Part shown: piece by piece, positions 28,143 through 37,025 of the stretch
Position numbering within the stretch: the first letter of the stretch is position 1
How the letters are laid out: every line of letters begins with the position of its first letter
DNA from: Streptomonospora litoralis
GTDB taxonomy: Bacteria > Actinomycetota > Actinomycetes > Streptosporangiales > Streptosporangiaceae
Direction of reading: 5' to 3'
Length of the DNA: 64,000 nucleotides
Assembly: GCF_004323735.1 (NCBI RefSeq)
Contig: NZ_CP036455.1
Span: forward strand, 4,025,101-4,089,100
Position numbers and translations under genes: made by a program
Notes under the pieces: model-generated
Told to the model about the DNA's origin: nothing
Seen by the model: the letters and a program-made list of their open reading frames with translations, nothing else
Database searches by the model: none

Positions 28143-28513
28143 GGGGAGTCCTCCGGCTCCGAGAGCCGCCCGATCCGGCGGTCCTCCAGGTCGGCGGGCA
28201 CCTCGTCGTTGTCGTCGCCCAGCCACACCCGGTAGGCCAGTGCCAGCAGGAAGGTGGTGACCCCGAAGGTGATGACGATCGCGGTCAGCGCCATCGCCTG
28301 CGGCAGCGGATCGGAGATGGGACCGTCCTTGCCCGTCAGCAGCGGCGGCAGGGTGATCGCCCGGTCGGTGAGCATCAGCGACAGGTTGGCGGCGTGGCCC
28401 AGCACGACGATTCCGAACACCACGCGCATCAGCGAGCGCTGGAGCAGCAGGTAGAAGCCGCAGGAGTAGAGGACGGCCACGGCCACGATGAGAATGAACC
28501 CGGGCGCGCTCAT
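28139..28513 (-). CDS. mnhC: Mrp cation/proton antiporter subunit C
   Basis: 124 residues, three helices; NuoK-like (VLYSCGFYLLLQRSLMRVVF, GIVVLGHAANLSLMLTD, QAMALTAIVITFGVTTFLLA). The ATG overlaps the mnhB stop by four bases. Acidic C-terminal tail. Confidence 0.9.
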   Translation of the reverse strand: MSAPGFILIVAVAVLYSCGFYLLLQRSLMRVVFGIVVLGHAANLSLMLTDRAITLPPLLTGKDGPISDPLPQAMALTAIVITFGVTTFLLALAYRVWLGDDNDEVPADLEDRRIGRLSEPEDSP

Positions 28514-29139
28514 CGGGCACCCTCCTCGGCGGAGCCCGCGCGGCGTCGGCCGCGGGCTTCCTCTTCCTCGGCCTCCATGCGCGCGCCCAGGGCGGCGACG
28601 ACGGAGAGCACCAGACCGACGACGATGAGGAACACCCCCGATTCGAAGAGCAGGTAGCTGGCGAACTTGACCTTGCCGAAGACCGGCAGATGGGCCGTGT
28701 AGCTGTAGACCTCCAGCACCGGATCGCCCAGCAGCAGCGGCGCGGCGGCGGTGCCGCAGGCGATCAGCAGCCCCACGGCGAGCAGCCCGTTGGGGCGCAT
28801 GGGCATCCCGGCCGCCAATTCGTGGCGGCCTCCGGCGATGTAGCGCAGCACGTAGGCCATGCTGGCCACCAGGCCGCCGGCGAACCCGCCGCCCGGCCGG
28901 TCGTGCCCCGAGACCAGCAGAAACACCGAGAAGGTGAGGATGGCAGGGGTCAGCAGCCGCGCAGCGACCTCCAGAAGCACCGAGCGGGGACCGAACGCCG
29001 GGCGCACGCCGGTGCTCAGCCACCGCTCGCGCGGCGCCTCCCAGTCCTCGGGCGGGGCGCCGCTGCGATCGGCGCGGCCCCACTCGCCGTCGGCGCGCCC
29101 CGGGCTGGGCTGGGGGCGTGCCGGGTCATCCTCGGTCAT
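28510..29139 (-). CDS. mnhB: Mrp cation/proton antiporter subunit B
   Basis: 209 residues. A ~50-residue soluble, Pro/Arg-rich N-terminal extension is followed by four helices (ILTFSVFLLVSGHDRPGGGF, GLVASMAYVLRYIAGG, GLLAVGLLIACGTAAAPLLL and ESGVFLIVVGLVLSVVAALG) with the GHDRPGGGF loop typical of MrpB. C-terminal tail is Glu/Arg-rich. Overlaps mnhA by 14 bases. Confidence 0.9.
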   Translation of the reverse strand: MTEDDPARPQPSPGRADGEWGRADRSGAPPEDWEAPRERWLSTGVRPAFGPRSVLLEVAARLLTPAILTFSVFLLVSGHDRPGGGFAGGLVASMAYVLRYIAGGRHELAAGMPMRPNGLLAVGLLIACGTAAAPLLLGDPVLEVYSYTAHLPVFGKVKFASYLLFESGVFLIVVGLVLSVVAALGARMEAEEEEARGRRRAGSAEEGAR

Positions 29140-31684
29140 CGGGGCTCCCCTCCTCGTCGTCCTCGGCCGCCGTGTCCTCTCCGGTCGCCGCGTCCTGGCC
29201 GCGTCCGGGATCGCGCTCGGCGGACTGTGCGCCGACGGACTCCGAGCCGGACGGGCGCCGCAGCGCCGGTGCGCCGGTTCCGGGCGGCTCCGGCGCTTCG
29301 CCGCCGGCCTCCGACTCGGTCTCGGCGGCGGGTTCGTCGACGACCCGGTCGCGCCGGTTCAGCAGCACCAGGGAGGCCACCGCGACCGCCGCCGTGGCCA
29401 GCACGACGATCTCGCCCAGGGTGTCCAGGGCGCGGAAGTCGGCCAGGATCACGTTGACGAGATTGGTGCCGCCGGCCTCCTCCGCCCGGTCGGCGTAGCC
29501 CGTGGAGATCGGATCGTCGGTTCGCGCCGCGGTCATCAGCCACAGCGAGATCGCGATGAAGGTGCCCGCGGCCGCGCACAGCAGCACCGTCAGCCGCTTG
29601 CCCCAACCGTCGGGCCGGACGCTGAACGTCGTGGGCAGCCGCCGCAGCACGAAGACCAGGATGATCGTGGTCAGCGTCTCCACGAGCACCAGCGTCAGCG
29701 CGAGGTCGGGCGCGCCGTGCAACACGAACAGCCCCGCGATGCCGAACCCGAGGACGCTGAGCAGGATCAGCGCCGGGAACCGCCGGTGCTCGCGCACGGT
29801 GGCGACCGTGGTGACGACGATGACCACCGCCACCAGCAGCTCCAGAGGGCTGTCCCACAGCCGCAGCCCCTCCTGGGGGCCGGGCACGTCGATGCCGCCG
29901 GTGACCAGCCCGGCCGCCAACCGGAACCCGGGCAGCACCAGCATCGTCGCCAGGATGATGCCCAGGTACACCGGCAGCGAGCCGCTCTGGGTGCGGCGGG
30001 TGACGCTCAGCGCGACGCTGTAGGTGCCGTGGATGAAGAAGTGGTAGCCGTACTCGGCGTCGGGCCAGCGCGGCATGGCGTTCTGCAGTCGGCCGACGGT
30101 CCTGCGCTTGGCGAACATCAGCACACCCGCGGCGACCACCAGCCCCGTCAGCAGCAGAGGCGGCGTCAGACCGTGCCACAGCGCCAAGTGGTAGGGCTTC
30201 TCCGGGGCCGGCAGCGCGTGCGCATAGCCCTGGGCCAGCGGGTCGGCGGCCGAGGGGACGGCGCCCAGCGCCAGGCTGAGCACCGACAGCACCACCGGAG
30301 CGGCGACGAAGGCCGCGGAAGGGGCGAAGAAGCTCCGCTCGGAAACGGTGGACTTGTCGGCGAAGGCGCCCCAGAGAAACCGGGCGCTGTAGGCGAAGGT
30401 GAGGACGGAGGCCGCGACCAGCCCGGCCAGCACGGCCGCGGCCGCCTCGGGCGGCGGCGCCGGCGCCGCCCCCGGCACGAACGCCTCCAGGGCCGCCTCC
30501 TTCGCGGCGAACCCGAGCAGCGGCGGGAGCCCGGCCATGGACATCGCGGCCAACCCGGCGGCGGCCGCGAGCACCGGCATGCGCCGTCCCAGACCGCTGA
30601 GTCGGCTGATGCTGCGCGTTCCGGTCTGGTGGTCGATGATGCCGACCGTGAGGAACAGCGCCGACTTGAACAGGCCGTGGGACAGCAGCACCCCGATCAT
30701 GGCCGTGGCGGCCACCTGCGTTCCCGCGCCGCCGAGGACGATGAGGAAACCCAACTGGCTGACGGTGCCGTAGGCCAGCAGCAGCTTCAGGTCGTCCTGG
30801 CGCAGTGCGCGCCAGCCGCCCGCGATCATCGTCGCCAGGCCGACTCCCAGCACCAGCACCTGCCAGACGTCGGCGTCGGCGAAGCCCGGCGCCAGGCGGG
30901 CGACGAGGTAGACGCCGCCTTTGACCATCGCCGCAGCGTGCAGGTAAGCGCTGACCGGGGTGGGGGCGATCATCGCGCCCGGCAGCCAGAAGTGCATCGG
31001 CACCTGCGCGGACTTGGCGAAGGCCCCGATCAGGATGAGCACGAGGGCGCCCGTCAGCCACGGCCCGCCGTCCGGCGGGTCGGCCACCAGCGCCGAGATG
31101 CTGTAGTCGCCCGCGGCCCAGCCCAGCATGATGAACCCGATGAGCATGAGGAGCCCGGTGCCGGTGGTGGTGACCAGTGCCTGAGTGGCCGCGCGGCGCG
31201 CCTGCTCCTTGCGGTCGTCGTGGCCGACCAGCAGGAACGACGTGACCGAGGTCAGCTCCCAGAAGACGTACAGCGCGAAGAGGTTGTCGGTGGTGACCAC
31301 GCCGAGCATGGATCCGGCGAACAGCACCATCACCGCGGCCAGTCGGCCCAGGCTGCGCTCGTCGGCGTGGAAGTAGGTGGCGCAGTAGCCGAAGATGACC
31401 GCACCCACGCCGCTGACCAGCAAGGTCATGGCAAGCGCGAGGGCGTCGACGCGGAACTCGAACCCGATACCCAGTGCCGGTGCCCAGGCGACGGCCGCGG
31501 TCGCCGGTGTTCCGGAGAGGATCGACGGAGCCTGCAGGAGCACCCACACCGCAGCGGCCGCGGGCGGCAGCGCGGCGAGCAGGAAGACGCGGGCGCCGAG
31601 GCGGCCGGCGAGCGGTGGCAGAACCACCGCGACGGCGGCGTGCAGCACGAGGATGGCGGGCAGCAGCATAGGCACGTCGTTCAT
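29126..31684 (-). CDS. mnhA: Mrp cation/proton antiporter subunit A
   Basis: 852 residues, the largest Mrp subunit, NuoL-like in its first ~600 residues (HFWLPGAMIAPTPVSAYLHA, TLLVSGVGAVIFGYCATYFH) with the additional C-terminal MbhE/D-like helices (PALILLSVLGFGIAGLFVL, VNVILADFRALDTLGEIVVL) ending in a Glu/Arg tail. First gene of the operon; ATG at 31684 follows a plausible ribosome site. The operon faces away from parC across ~500 bases. Mrp exports Na+ in exchange for H+ and supports pH and salt tolerance. Confidence 0.92.
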   Translation of the reverse strand: MNDVPMLLPAILVLHAAVAVVLPPLAGRLGARVFLLAALPPAAAAVWVLLQAPSILSGTPATAAVAWAPALGIGFEFRVDALALAMTLLVSGVGAVIFGYCATYFHADERSLGRLAAVMVLFAGSMLGVVTTDNLFALYVFWELTSVTSFLLVGHDDRKEQARRAATQALVTTTGTGLLMLIGFIMLGWAAGDYSISALVADPPDGGPWLTGALVLILIGAFAKSAQVPMHFWLPGAMIAPTPVSAYLHAAAMVKGGVYLVARLAPGFADADVWQVLVLGVGLATMIAGGWRALRQDDLKLLLAYGTVSQLGFLIVLGGAGTQVAATAMIGVLLSHGLFKSALFLTVGIIDHQTGTRSISRLSGLGRRMPVLAAAAGLAAMSMAGLPPLLGFAAKEAALEAFVPGAAPAPPPEAAAAVLAGLVAASVLTFAYSARFLWGAFADKSTVSERSFFAPSAAFVAAPVVLSVLSLALGAVPSAADPLAQGYAHALPAPEKPYHLALWHGLTPPLLLTGLVVAAGVLMFAKRRTVGRLQNAMPRWPDAEYGYHFFIHGTYSVALSVTRRTQSGSLPVYLGIILATMLVLPGFRLAAGLVTGGIDVPGPQEGLRLWDSPLELLVAVVIVVTTVATVREHRRFPALILLSVLGFGIAGLFVLHGAPDLALTLVLVETLTTIILVFVLRRLPTTFSVRPDGWGKRLTVLLCAAAGTFIAISLWLMTAARTDDPISTGYADRAEEAGGTNLVNVILADFRALDTLGEIVVLATAAVAVASLVLLNRRDRVVDEPAAETESEAGGEAPEPPGTGAPALRRPSGSESVGAQSAERDPGRGQDAATGEDTAAEDDEEGSPDDRG

Positions 31685-32184
31685 CGTCGGTCGGACCGGC
31701 GGTGGCGGCCCGCCACCGGGCGGCGGGCGGACGGTGCCGGCGGGGCGTGCGGTCGGGACGGGGCCGCGGGGGCGGTCGGGCCTCCCGGTATAACCCGGTA
31801 CGGGTCAAAGGCTAGCCCGGAGCTTCGTCTCAGCCTTGACTGCCCTGCCGACGGGTGTACCATTCGCCGCCTTCCATCGCCTCGACCGGCCCGGGACGCT
31901 GTGTGACGCACCTGCCCCCACCTGCGCCGACACCCGCCGCTTCGCGCCGCTTGCCGCGCGTCTTCCCGGCAGGGGGGGTGGGCCTTCTCACCCGCGGGAC
32001 GCCCCCGGGACCCGACGCATCCACCCGGAGTCACCCAACGTGAGCATCGTCGCGACCGCGTCGGCGCGGAAAACCTCGGGCAGCCCAAATTACCGGCATT
32101 TTGACGAAATCCTAACGCGGCACGGCGGGTCGGCGCGGGGCCCCTGGTTCGCCATGGTCGCCGCGCGGGGCCAGAATTACCGGC
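31685..32184. other. Intergenic region between mnhA and parC
   Basis: 500 bases, no credible gene. On the plus strand a TTGACT box at 31836 and TACCAT at 31858 (16-base spacing) form a possible promoter for parC with a ~315-base leader. A 12-base direct repeat AATTACCGGCAT occurs at 32088-32099 and 32175-32186; the second copy includes the first two bases of the parC start codon. Confidence 0.5.
31836..31863 (+). promoter_or_regulatory. Possible parC promoter (TTGACT-N16-TACCAT)
   Basis: The two boxes are near the TTGACA/TANNNT consensus of the principal sigma factor at slightly short spacing. The leader to the parC ATG would be about 315 bases, so other promoters nearer the gene are not excluded. 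Confidence 0.35.
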
Positions 32185-34680
32185 ATGGCCCGTACAACCT
32201 CTCCACCACCCGAGGACCTCGCCGAGAAGATCATCGACATCGACGTATCCGAGGAGATGCGCGGCAGCTTCCTGGAGTACGCGTACTCGGTGATCTATCA
32301 GCGCGCGCTGCCCGACGCGCGCGACGGCATGAAGCCGGTCCAGCGGCGCATCCTCTACCAGATGAACGAGATGGGGCTGCGCCCCGACCGCGCCCACGTC
32401 AAGTGCGCCCGCGTGGTCGGCGAGGTGATGGGCAAGCTGCACCCGCACGGCGACTCCGCCATCTACGACGCCATGGTGCGGATGAGCCAGCCGTTCGCGA
32501 TGCGGGTGCCGCTCGTCGACGGCCACGGCAACTTCGGCTCCCTGGGCGGCGACGACGCGCCCGCGGCCATGCGCTACACCGAAGCACGGCTGGACCGCTC
32601 CGCCCAGCTCCTGGTGACCTCGCTGGACGAGAACGTCGTCGACTTCCACCCCAACTACGACGGCCAGGAGAACGAACCCGAGGTCCTGCCCGCCGCCTTC
32701 CCCAACCTGCTGGTCAACGGTGCCTCGGGGATCGCCGTCGGCATGGCCACGAACATGGTCCCGCACAACCTCGGAGAGGTCATCGCGGCGGCGCGCCACC
32801 TGGTCTCCCACCCCGACGCCTCGCTGGACGACCTCCTCGCGTTCGTCCCCGGGCCCGACCTGCCCACCGGCGGCACCGTCGTGGGGCTCGACGGTATCCG
32901 CGACGCCTACCGCAAGGGCCGCGGCACCTTCCGCACACGCGCGACCGTCAGCATCGAGAAGGTGTCCCCGCGCCGCACCGGCCTGGTGGTCACCGAACTC
33001 CCCTACAGCGTGGGGCCGGAGAAGGTCGTCAGCCGCATCAAGGAGCTGGTGCAGACCAAGAAGCTGCAGGGCATCAGCGACCTCAAGGACCTCACCGACC
33101 GCAACCAGGGCCTGCGCCTGGTCATCGAGCTGAAGAACGGGTTCAACCCCGAAGCCGTGCTGGAGGAGCTCTACCGGCTGACGCCGATGGAGGAGAGCTT
33201 CGGCATCAACAACGTGGCGCTGGTCGACGGCCAGCCGCGGACGCTGGGGCTGCGCGACCTGCTCCAGGTGTTCGTCGACCACCGACTGGAGGTGGTGCGG
33301 CGCCGCTGCGAGCACCGCCGGAGCAAGCGCGAGGAGCGGCTGCACCTGGTGGCGGGCCTGCTGGTCGCGCTGCTGAACATCGACGAGGTCATCGCGCTCA
33401 TCCGCGATTCCGAAGACACCGCCCAGGCCCGGCAGCGGCTGATGACGACCTTCGAGCTGTCCGACACCCAGGCCCGCTACATCCTCGACACCCCGCTGCG
33501 CCGGCTGACCAAGTACGACCGGCTGGAGCTGGAGAACGAGCGCGACCAGCTCAGCAAGGACATCGAGGAGCTCACCGCCATCCTGGAGTCCGACGCCAAG
33601 CTGCGCCGGCTGGTCTCCAAGGAGCTGGGCGAGGTCGCCAAGGAGTACTCCTCCCCCCGCCGCACCGTGCTGCAGGAGAGTTCGGGCGAGACCCGCAGCG
33701 CCTCCATCCCGCTGGAGATGGCCGACCAGCCCTGCCACGTGCTGCTCAGCTCCACCGGTCTGCTGGGCCGAAGTTCCACAGCCCAGGTGCCGCCGATGTT
33801 CGAGGGCCTGCGCACCCGGCACGACGCCGTTGCCGTCTCGGTACCCGCCACCTCCCGCGCCGACATCGGCCTGATCACCGACCTCGGACGGGCCGTACGG
33901 GTACCGGTGGTGGAGCTGCCCGAACTGCCCGACGACGCCTCGGAGTCACCTCCGCAGTCACACGGCGTGCCCGTCGAGGAGTTCGTCGAACTGGGCGAGG
34001 ACGAGCGCGTCGTCTCGGTGGCGGCCCTCGACGACGACGGGCCCGGCATCGCGGTGGGCACCGAGCAGGGCGTGGTCAAACGCGTCACCTCGGAGTCCGC
34101 GCCCAATAAGGACGACTTCGAGATCATCAACCTGCGCGAGGGGGACCGCGTCGTCGGCGCGTCCCAGTTGGCCACCGGCGAGGAGGACCTCGTCTTCGTC
34201 ACCTCCGAGGCGCAGCTGCTGCGCTTCTCCGCCGACAACGTCCGCCCGCAGGGACGGCCCGCCGGAGGGGTGGCCGGTGTCAAGCTGCCCGAGGGCGCCA
34301 CGGTGCTCTGGTTCGGCGCGGTCGCGCTGCCTGAGGACACCGTCGTACTCACCGTCGCGGGAAGCTCCACGGAGACGGAGCTGCCCGGCACCGGCGGCGG
34401 CTCCGCCAAGCTCACCCCGCTGGAGGCGTTCCCAGCCAAGGGCCGCGCCACCGGCGGCGTGCGCTGCCAGCGCTTCCTCAAAGGCGAGGACACGCTGGTG
34501 CTGGCCTGGATCGGACGTGCGCCGGCACGAGCGAGCCGCGCCGACGGGGGCCCGATCCGGTTGCCCGACCTGGACGAACGCCGGGACGGCTCCGGCGAGC
34601 CGCTGCCGCGGGTCATCTCCGTCGTCGGTACCGGCCGCACCGACACCGGCGCCGCCTCGGCCTCCGGCACCGCGAACTGA
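32185..34680 (+). CDS. parC: Type IIA DNA topoisomerase subunit A (topoisomerase IV ParC-like)
   Basis: 831 residues. N-terminal breakage-reunion domain with AARGD-type core [18 protein letters not shown] and [10 protein letters not shown] (Ser91 and Asp95, the fluoroquinolone-relevant positions of the family, in the sensitive state), catalytic [10 protein letters not shown] (Tyr131). A coiled-coil tower occupies ~ 390-500, then a beta-pinwheel C-terminal domain of ~300 residues with [14 protein letters not shown]-type blades. No GyrA box was seen, which suits ParC rather than GyrA. It pairs with ParE at 37-39 kb. No ribosome site is obvious before the ATG. Confidence 0.85.
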   Translation: MARTTSPPPEDLAEKIIDIDVSEEMRGSFLEYAYSVIYQRALPDARDGMKPVQRRILYQMNEMGLRPDRAHVKCARVVGEVMGKLHPHGDSAIYDAMVRMSQPFAMRVPLVDGHGNFGSLGGDDAPAAMRYTEARLDRSAQLLVTSLDENVVDFHPNYDGQENEPEVLPAAFPNLLVNGASGIAVGMATNMVPHNLGEVIAAARHLVSHPDASLDDLLAFVPGPDLPTGGTVVGLDGIRDAYRKGRGTFRTRATVSIEKVSPRRTGLVVTELPYSVGPEKVVSRIKELVQTKKLQGISDLKDLTDRNQGLRLVIELKNGFNPEAVLEELYRLTPMEESFGINNVALVDGQPRTLGLRDLLQVFVDHRLEVVRRRCEHRRSKREERLHLVAGLLVALLNIDEVIALIRDSEDTAQARQRLMTTFELSDTQARYILDTPLRRLTKYDRLELENERDQLSKDIEELTAILESDAKLRRLVSKELGEVAKEYSSPRRTVLQESSGETRSASIPLEMADQPCHVLLSSTGLLGRSSTAQVPPMFEGLRTRHDAVAVSVPATSRADIGLITDLGRAVRVPVVELPELPDDASESPPQSHGVPVEEFVELGEDERVVSVAALDDDGPGIAVGTEQGVVKRVTSESAPNKDDFEIINLREGDRVVGASQLATGEEDLVFVTSEAQLLRFSADNVRPQGRPAGGVAGVKLPEGATVLWFGAVALPEDTVVLTVAGSSTETELPGTGGGSAKLTPLEAFPAKGRATGGVRCQRFLKGEDTLVLAWIGRAPARASRADGGPIRLPDLDERRDGSGEPLPRVISVVGTGRTDTGAASASGTAN

Positions 34681-34833
34681 GCCCGCTGACCCTTGTTCCC
34701 GCGGCGGCGGAGCCGCGGCCCGCTCCGGCGGGCACCTCCACCGCCGTGACGTGACCGCTTCGACCCCGGGGCGGGTAGGGCGCACCGCCGGGCGCGCGCC
34801 CGCCCTCGGGCCCCGAACTTCCGGGAGTACCGC

Positions 34834-35337
34834 TTGAACAGCGCCTTCGACGACCTCTACACCGCCAACGCCGACTACGCCGCCGGGTTCGGCCACACCG
34901 GTCTGAAGCCGGTCGCCGCACGCGGCCTCGCCCTCGTCACCTGCATGGACTCCCGTATCGACCCGCTCCCGGCGCTGGGTCTGCAGACGGGTGACGCCAA
35001 GATCCTGCGCAACGCCGGCGGCCGCGTCACCGACGAGGTGCTGCGCACGCTCGTGCTCGCCGCCTACCTGCTGGAAGTCGACCGGGTGCTGGTCATGCCG
35101 CACACCCGCTGCAAGATGGCCTCGGTCTCCGGCGACGCCGAGGTGCACGACCTCATCGAGCGGGAGCACGGCGTGGACACCCGCAGCCTGGCGTTCGGCG
35201 CCGACAACGACCAGATGGGCGCCCTCCGCCGCGACGTGGAGCGCATCCGCCACCACCCGCTGCTGCCGCGGGAGCTGCCCGTGGCCGGGGTCGTCTACGA
35301 CGTCGACACCGGCCGGATCGAGCCCGCCGACGTGTGA
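34834..35337 (+). CDS. Beta-class carbonic anhydrase
   Basis: 167 residues; TTG start. The zinc ligands Cys37 (VTCMDSR), His90 and Cys93 (VMPHTRC) and the Asp39/Arg41 dyad are all present. It interconverts CO2 and bicarbonate in the cytosol, similar to mycobacterial small beta-carbonic anhydrases. Lies 153 bases after parC in the same direction. Confidence 0.92.
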   Translation: MNSAFDDLYTANADYAAGFGHTGLKPVAARGLALVTCMDSRIDPLPALGLQTGDAKILRNAGGRVTDEVLRTLVLAAYLLEVDRVLVMPHTRCKMASVSGDAEVHDLIEREHGVDTRSLAFGADNDQMGALRRDVERIRHHPLLPRELPVAGVVYDVDTGRIEPADV

Positions 35338-35403
35338 GGGACCGCGCTAACGGGAATACGTCATTCCGCTTCGGGGTTGTGCTGCCCGACGAAGGGAGTT
35401 CCG

Positions 35404-35730
35404 GTGAAGGAGACGACCTACGAGACGTTCAGCCGCGGCAAACTGTACTTCGACCTGGGCGACTACATCGAGGCCGCCCGAATCCTGGGGCCCATAGCCG
35501 AGGACGAGCCGGGCAGCCGCTCCATCCTGGAGCTGCTGGGGCGGTCCTACTTCCACTCGGCCCAGCTCGCCAAGGCCGAGCGGACCTTTCGCCGGATCAT
35601 CGACCTCGACCCCTGCGACAGTTGGGCCCACATCGCCCTCGCGCGCTCCCTCGAACGCCAGAGCAGGGACGACGAAGCCGCCCCCTACCGGCGGATGCAC
35701 GCCGCGATGTCGGGCGGCTCGCTGGACTGA
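35404..35730 (+). CDS. Tetratricopeptide repeat protein
   Basis: 108 residues from the GTG at 35404 after AAGGGAG. Two TPR units are visible ([20 protein letters not shown] and [20 protein letters not shown], followed by [12 protein letters not shown]). Likely a small scaffolding protein. Function otherwise unknown; separated from the carbonic anhydrase by 66 bases. Confidence 0.8.
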   Translation: MKETTYETFSRGKLYFDLGDYIEAARILGPIAEDEPGSRSILELLGRSYFHSAQLAKAERTFRRIIDLDPCDSWAHIALARSLERQSRDDEAAPYRRMHAAMSGGSLD

Positions 35731-35760
35731 GAGCCGCACCGGCGCCGCCGCACCGCGTAT

Positions 35761-35794
35761 CGAGGGGCTCTCCCGCAGGCGGGAGAGCCCCTCG
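35761..35794 (+). terminator. Sixteen-bp inverted-repeat terminator
   Basis: CGAGGGGCTCTCCCGC pairs perfectly with GCGGGAGAGCCCCTCG, leaving an AG loop centre. It starts 31 bases after the TPR gene's stop and ends 34 bases before the next ATG. No T run follows. Confidence 0.6.
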
Positions 35795-35827
35795 GCGCCG
35801 CTTCAGCGCGGCGATAAAGTCGACGCC

Positions 35828-36970
35828 ATGACGGCACCCTCCGACTCCCCAGACGGACCAGACGGACCAGACGGACCCTGCGTGGAAAGCGGCTCCGCCC
35901 GCGCCCGCGCCTGGGTGGACGAGGCGGTGCGCAAAGTGGTCGCCGACGCCAACCGTTCGTCCGACACCCACCTGCACGTGTTCCCCCTGCCGCCCGAGTG
36001 GGGCATCGACCTCTACCTCAAGGACGAGTCGGTCCACCCCACAGGCAGCCTCAAGCACCGGCTGGCCCGCTCACTGTTCCTGTACGCCCTGGCCAACGGC
36101 TGGATCGGCGAGCACACCACCATCGTCGAGGCCAGCTCCGGATCGACGGCGGTCTCCGAGGCCTACTTCGCCCGGCTGGTCGGGCTGGACTTCGTGACCG
36201 TGGTGCCGCGCACGACCAGCCCGGAGAAGATCGCGCTGATCGAGCGCTACGGCGGCAAGTGCCACTTCGTCGACGTGCCCGCCGAGATGTACAGCGAGGC
36301 CGAGCGGCTGGCGGCGGAAACCGGCGGGCACTACCTGGACCAGTTCACCTACGCCGAGCGGGCCACCGACTGGCGCGGCAACAACAACATCGCCGAGTCG
36401 ATCTTCGAGCAGCTGGCCATGGAACGCCACCCGGTACCGGACTGGATCGTCGTGGGCGCGGGGACCGGCGGCACCTCGGCCACCATCGGGCGCTACGTGC
36501 GCTACCGCAGACACGACACCCGCCTGGCCGTGGTAGATCCGGAGAACTCGGCTTTCTTCCCCGGCTGGGTCACCGGTGCCTCCGACTACGCCACCGGCAT
36601 GCCTTCGCGCATCGAGGGGATCGGCCGCCCGCGGATGGAGCCCAGCTTCGTACCCTCGGTCATCGACCTGATGGTGCCCGTCCCCGACGCGGCGAGCATC
36701 GCGGCCATGCGCCACCTCAATGCCGTTACCGGCCTGAGCGCGGGCGGCTCTACCGGCACCAACATGTGGGGCGTGTGGCACCTGGTCGCGCGCATGCTGC
36801 GCGAGGGCCGCCGCGGCAGCGTCGTCACCCTGATCTGCGACGGCGGCGAGCGGTATCGGCACAGCTACTACGACGACGCGTGGGTGGCGGAGCGGGGCAT
36901 GGACCCCGCGCCCTACACCGCGGCGATCGAGCGCTTCCTGGCCGGCGGCGAATGGCGGCCGCCGGGCTGA
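35828..36970 (+). CDS. PLP-dependent cysteine synthase/desulfhydrase family protein (Cds1-like)
   Basis: 380 residues. PLP-binding lysine in [11 protein letters not shown] (Lys76), phosphate-binding [18 protein letters not shown], and [10 protein letters not shown], the beta-family fold-type II landmarks. The N-terminus bears a triple GPD tandem ([10 protein letters not shown]) from a 9-base tandem repeat. The closest family I recognise is actinobacterial Cds1, an L-cysteine desulfhydrase that makes H2S and pyruvate; O-acetylserine sulfhydrylase activity is an alternative. Confidence 0.82.
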   Translation: MTAPSDSPDGPDGPDGPCVESGSARARAWVDEAVRKVVADANRSSDTHLHVFPLPPEWGIDLYLKDESVHPTGSLKHRLARSLFLYALANGWIGEHTTIVEASSGSTAVSEAYFARLVGLDFVTVVPRTTSPEKIALIERYGGKCHFVDVPAEMYSEAERLAAETGGHYLDQFTYAERATDWRGNNNIAESIFEQLAMERHPVPDWIVVGAGTGGTSATIGRYVRYRRHDTRLAVVDPENSAFFPGWVTGASDYATGMPSRIEGIGRPRMEPSFVPSVIDLMVPVPDAASIAAMRHLNAVTGLSAGGSTGTNMWGVWHLVARMLREGRRGSVVTLICDGGERYRHSYYDDAWVAERGMDPAPYTAAIERFLAGGEWRPPG

Positions 36971-37025
36971 GCCACCGCCGAGGGCCGGCGGGGGTCCGCC
37001 CCGTCGAGCCCCGCGGCCGAGCCGC

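Noticed and set aside
26442-28235. Long plus-strand frame opposite mnhD/mnhE
   Set aside because: His/Gln/Arg-rich shadow with no motif or start signal.
28859-31906. A ~1,000-codon plus-strand frame opposite mnhA
   Set aside because: Gln/His/Arg-rich shadow of mnhA, which has clear membrane-protein homology on the other strand.
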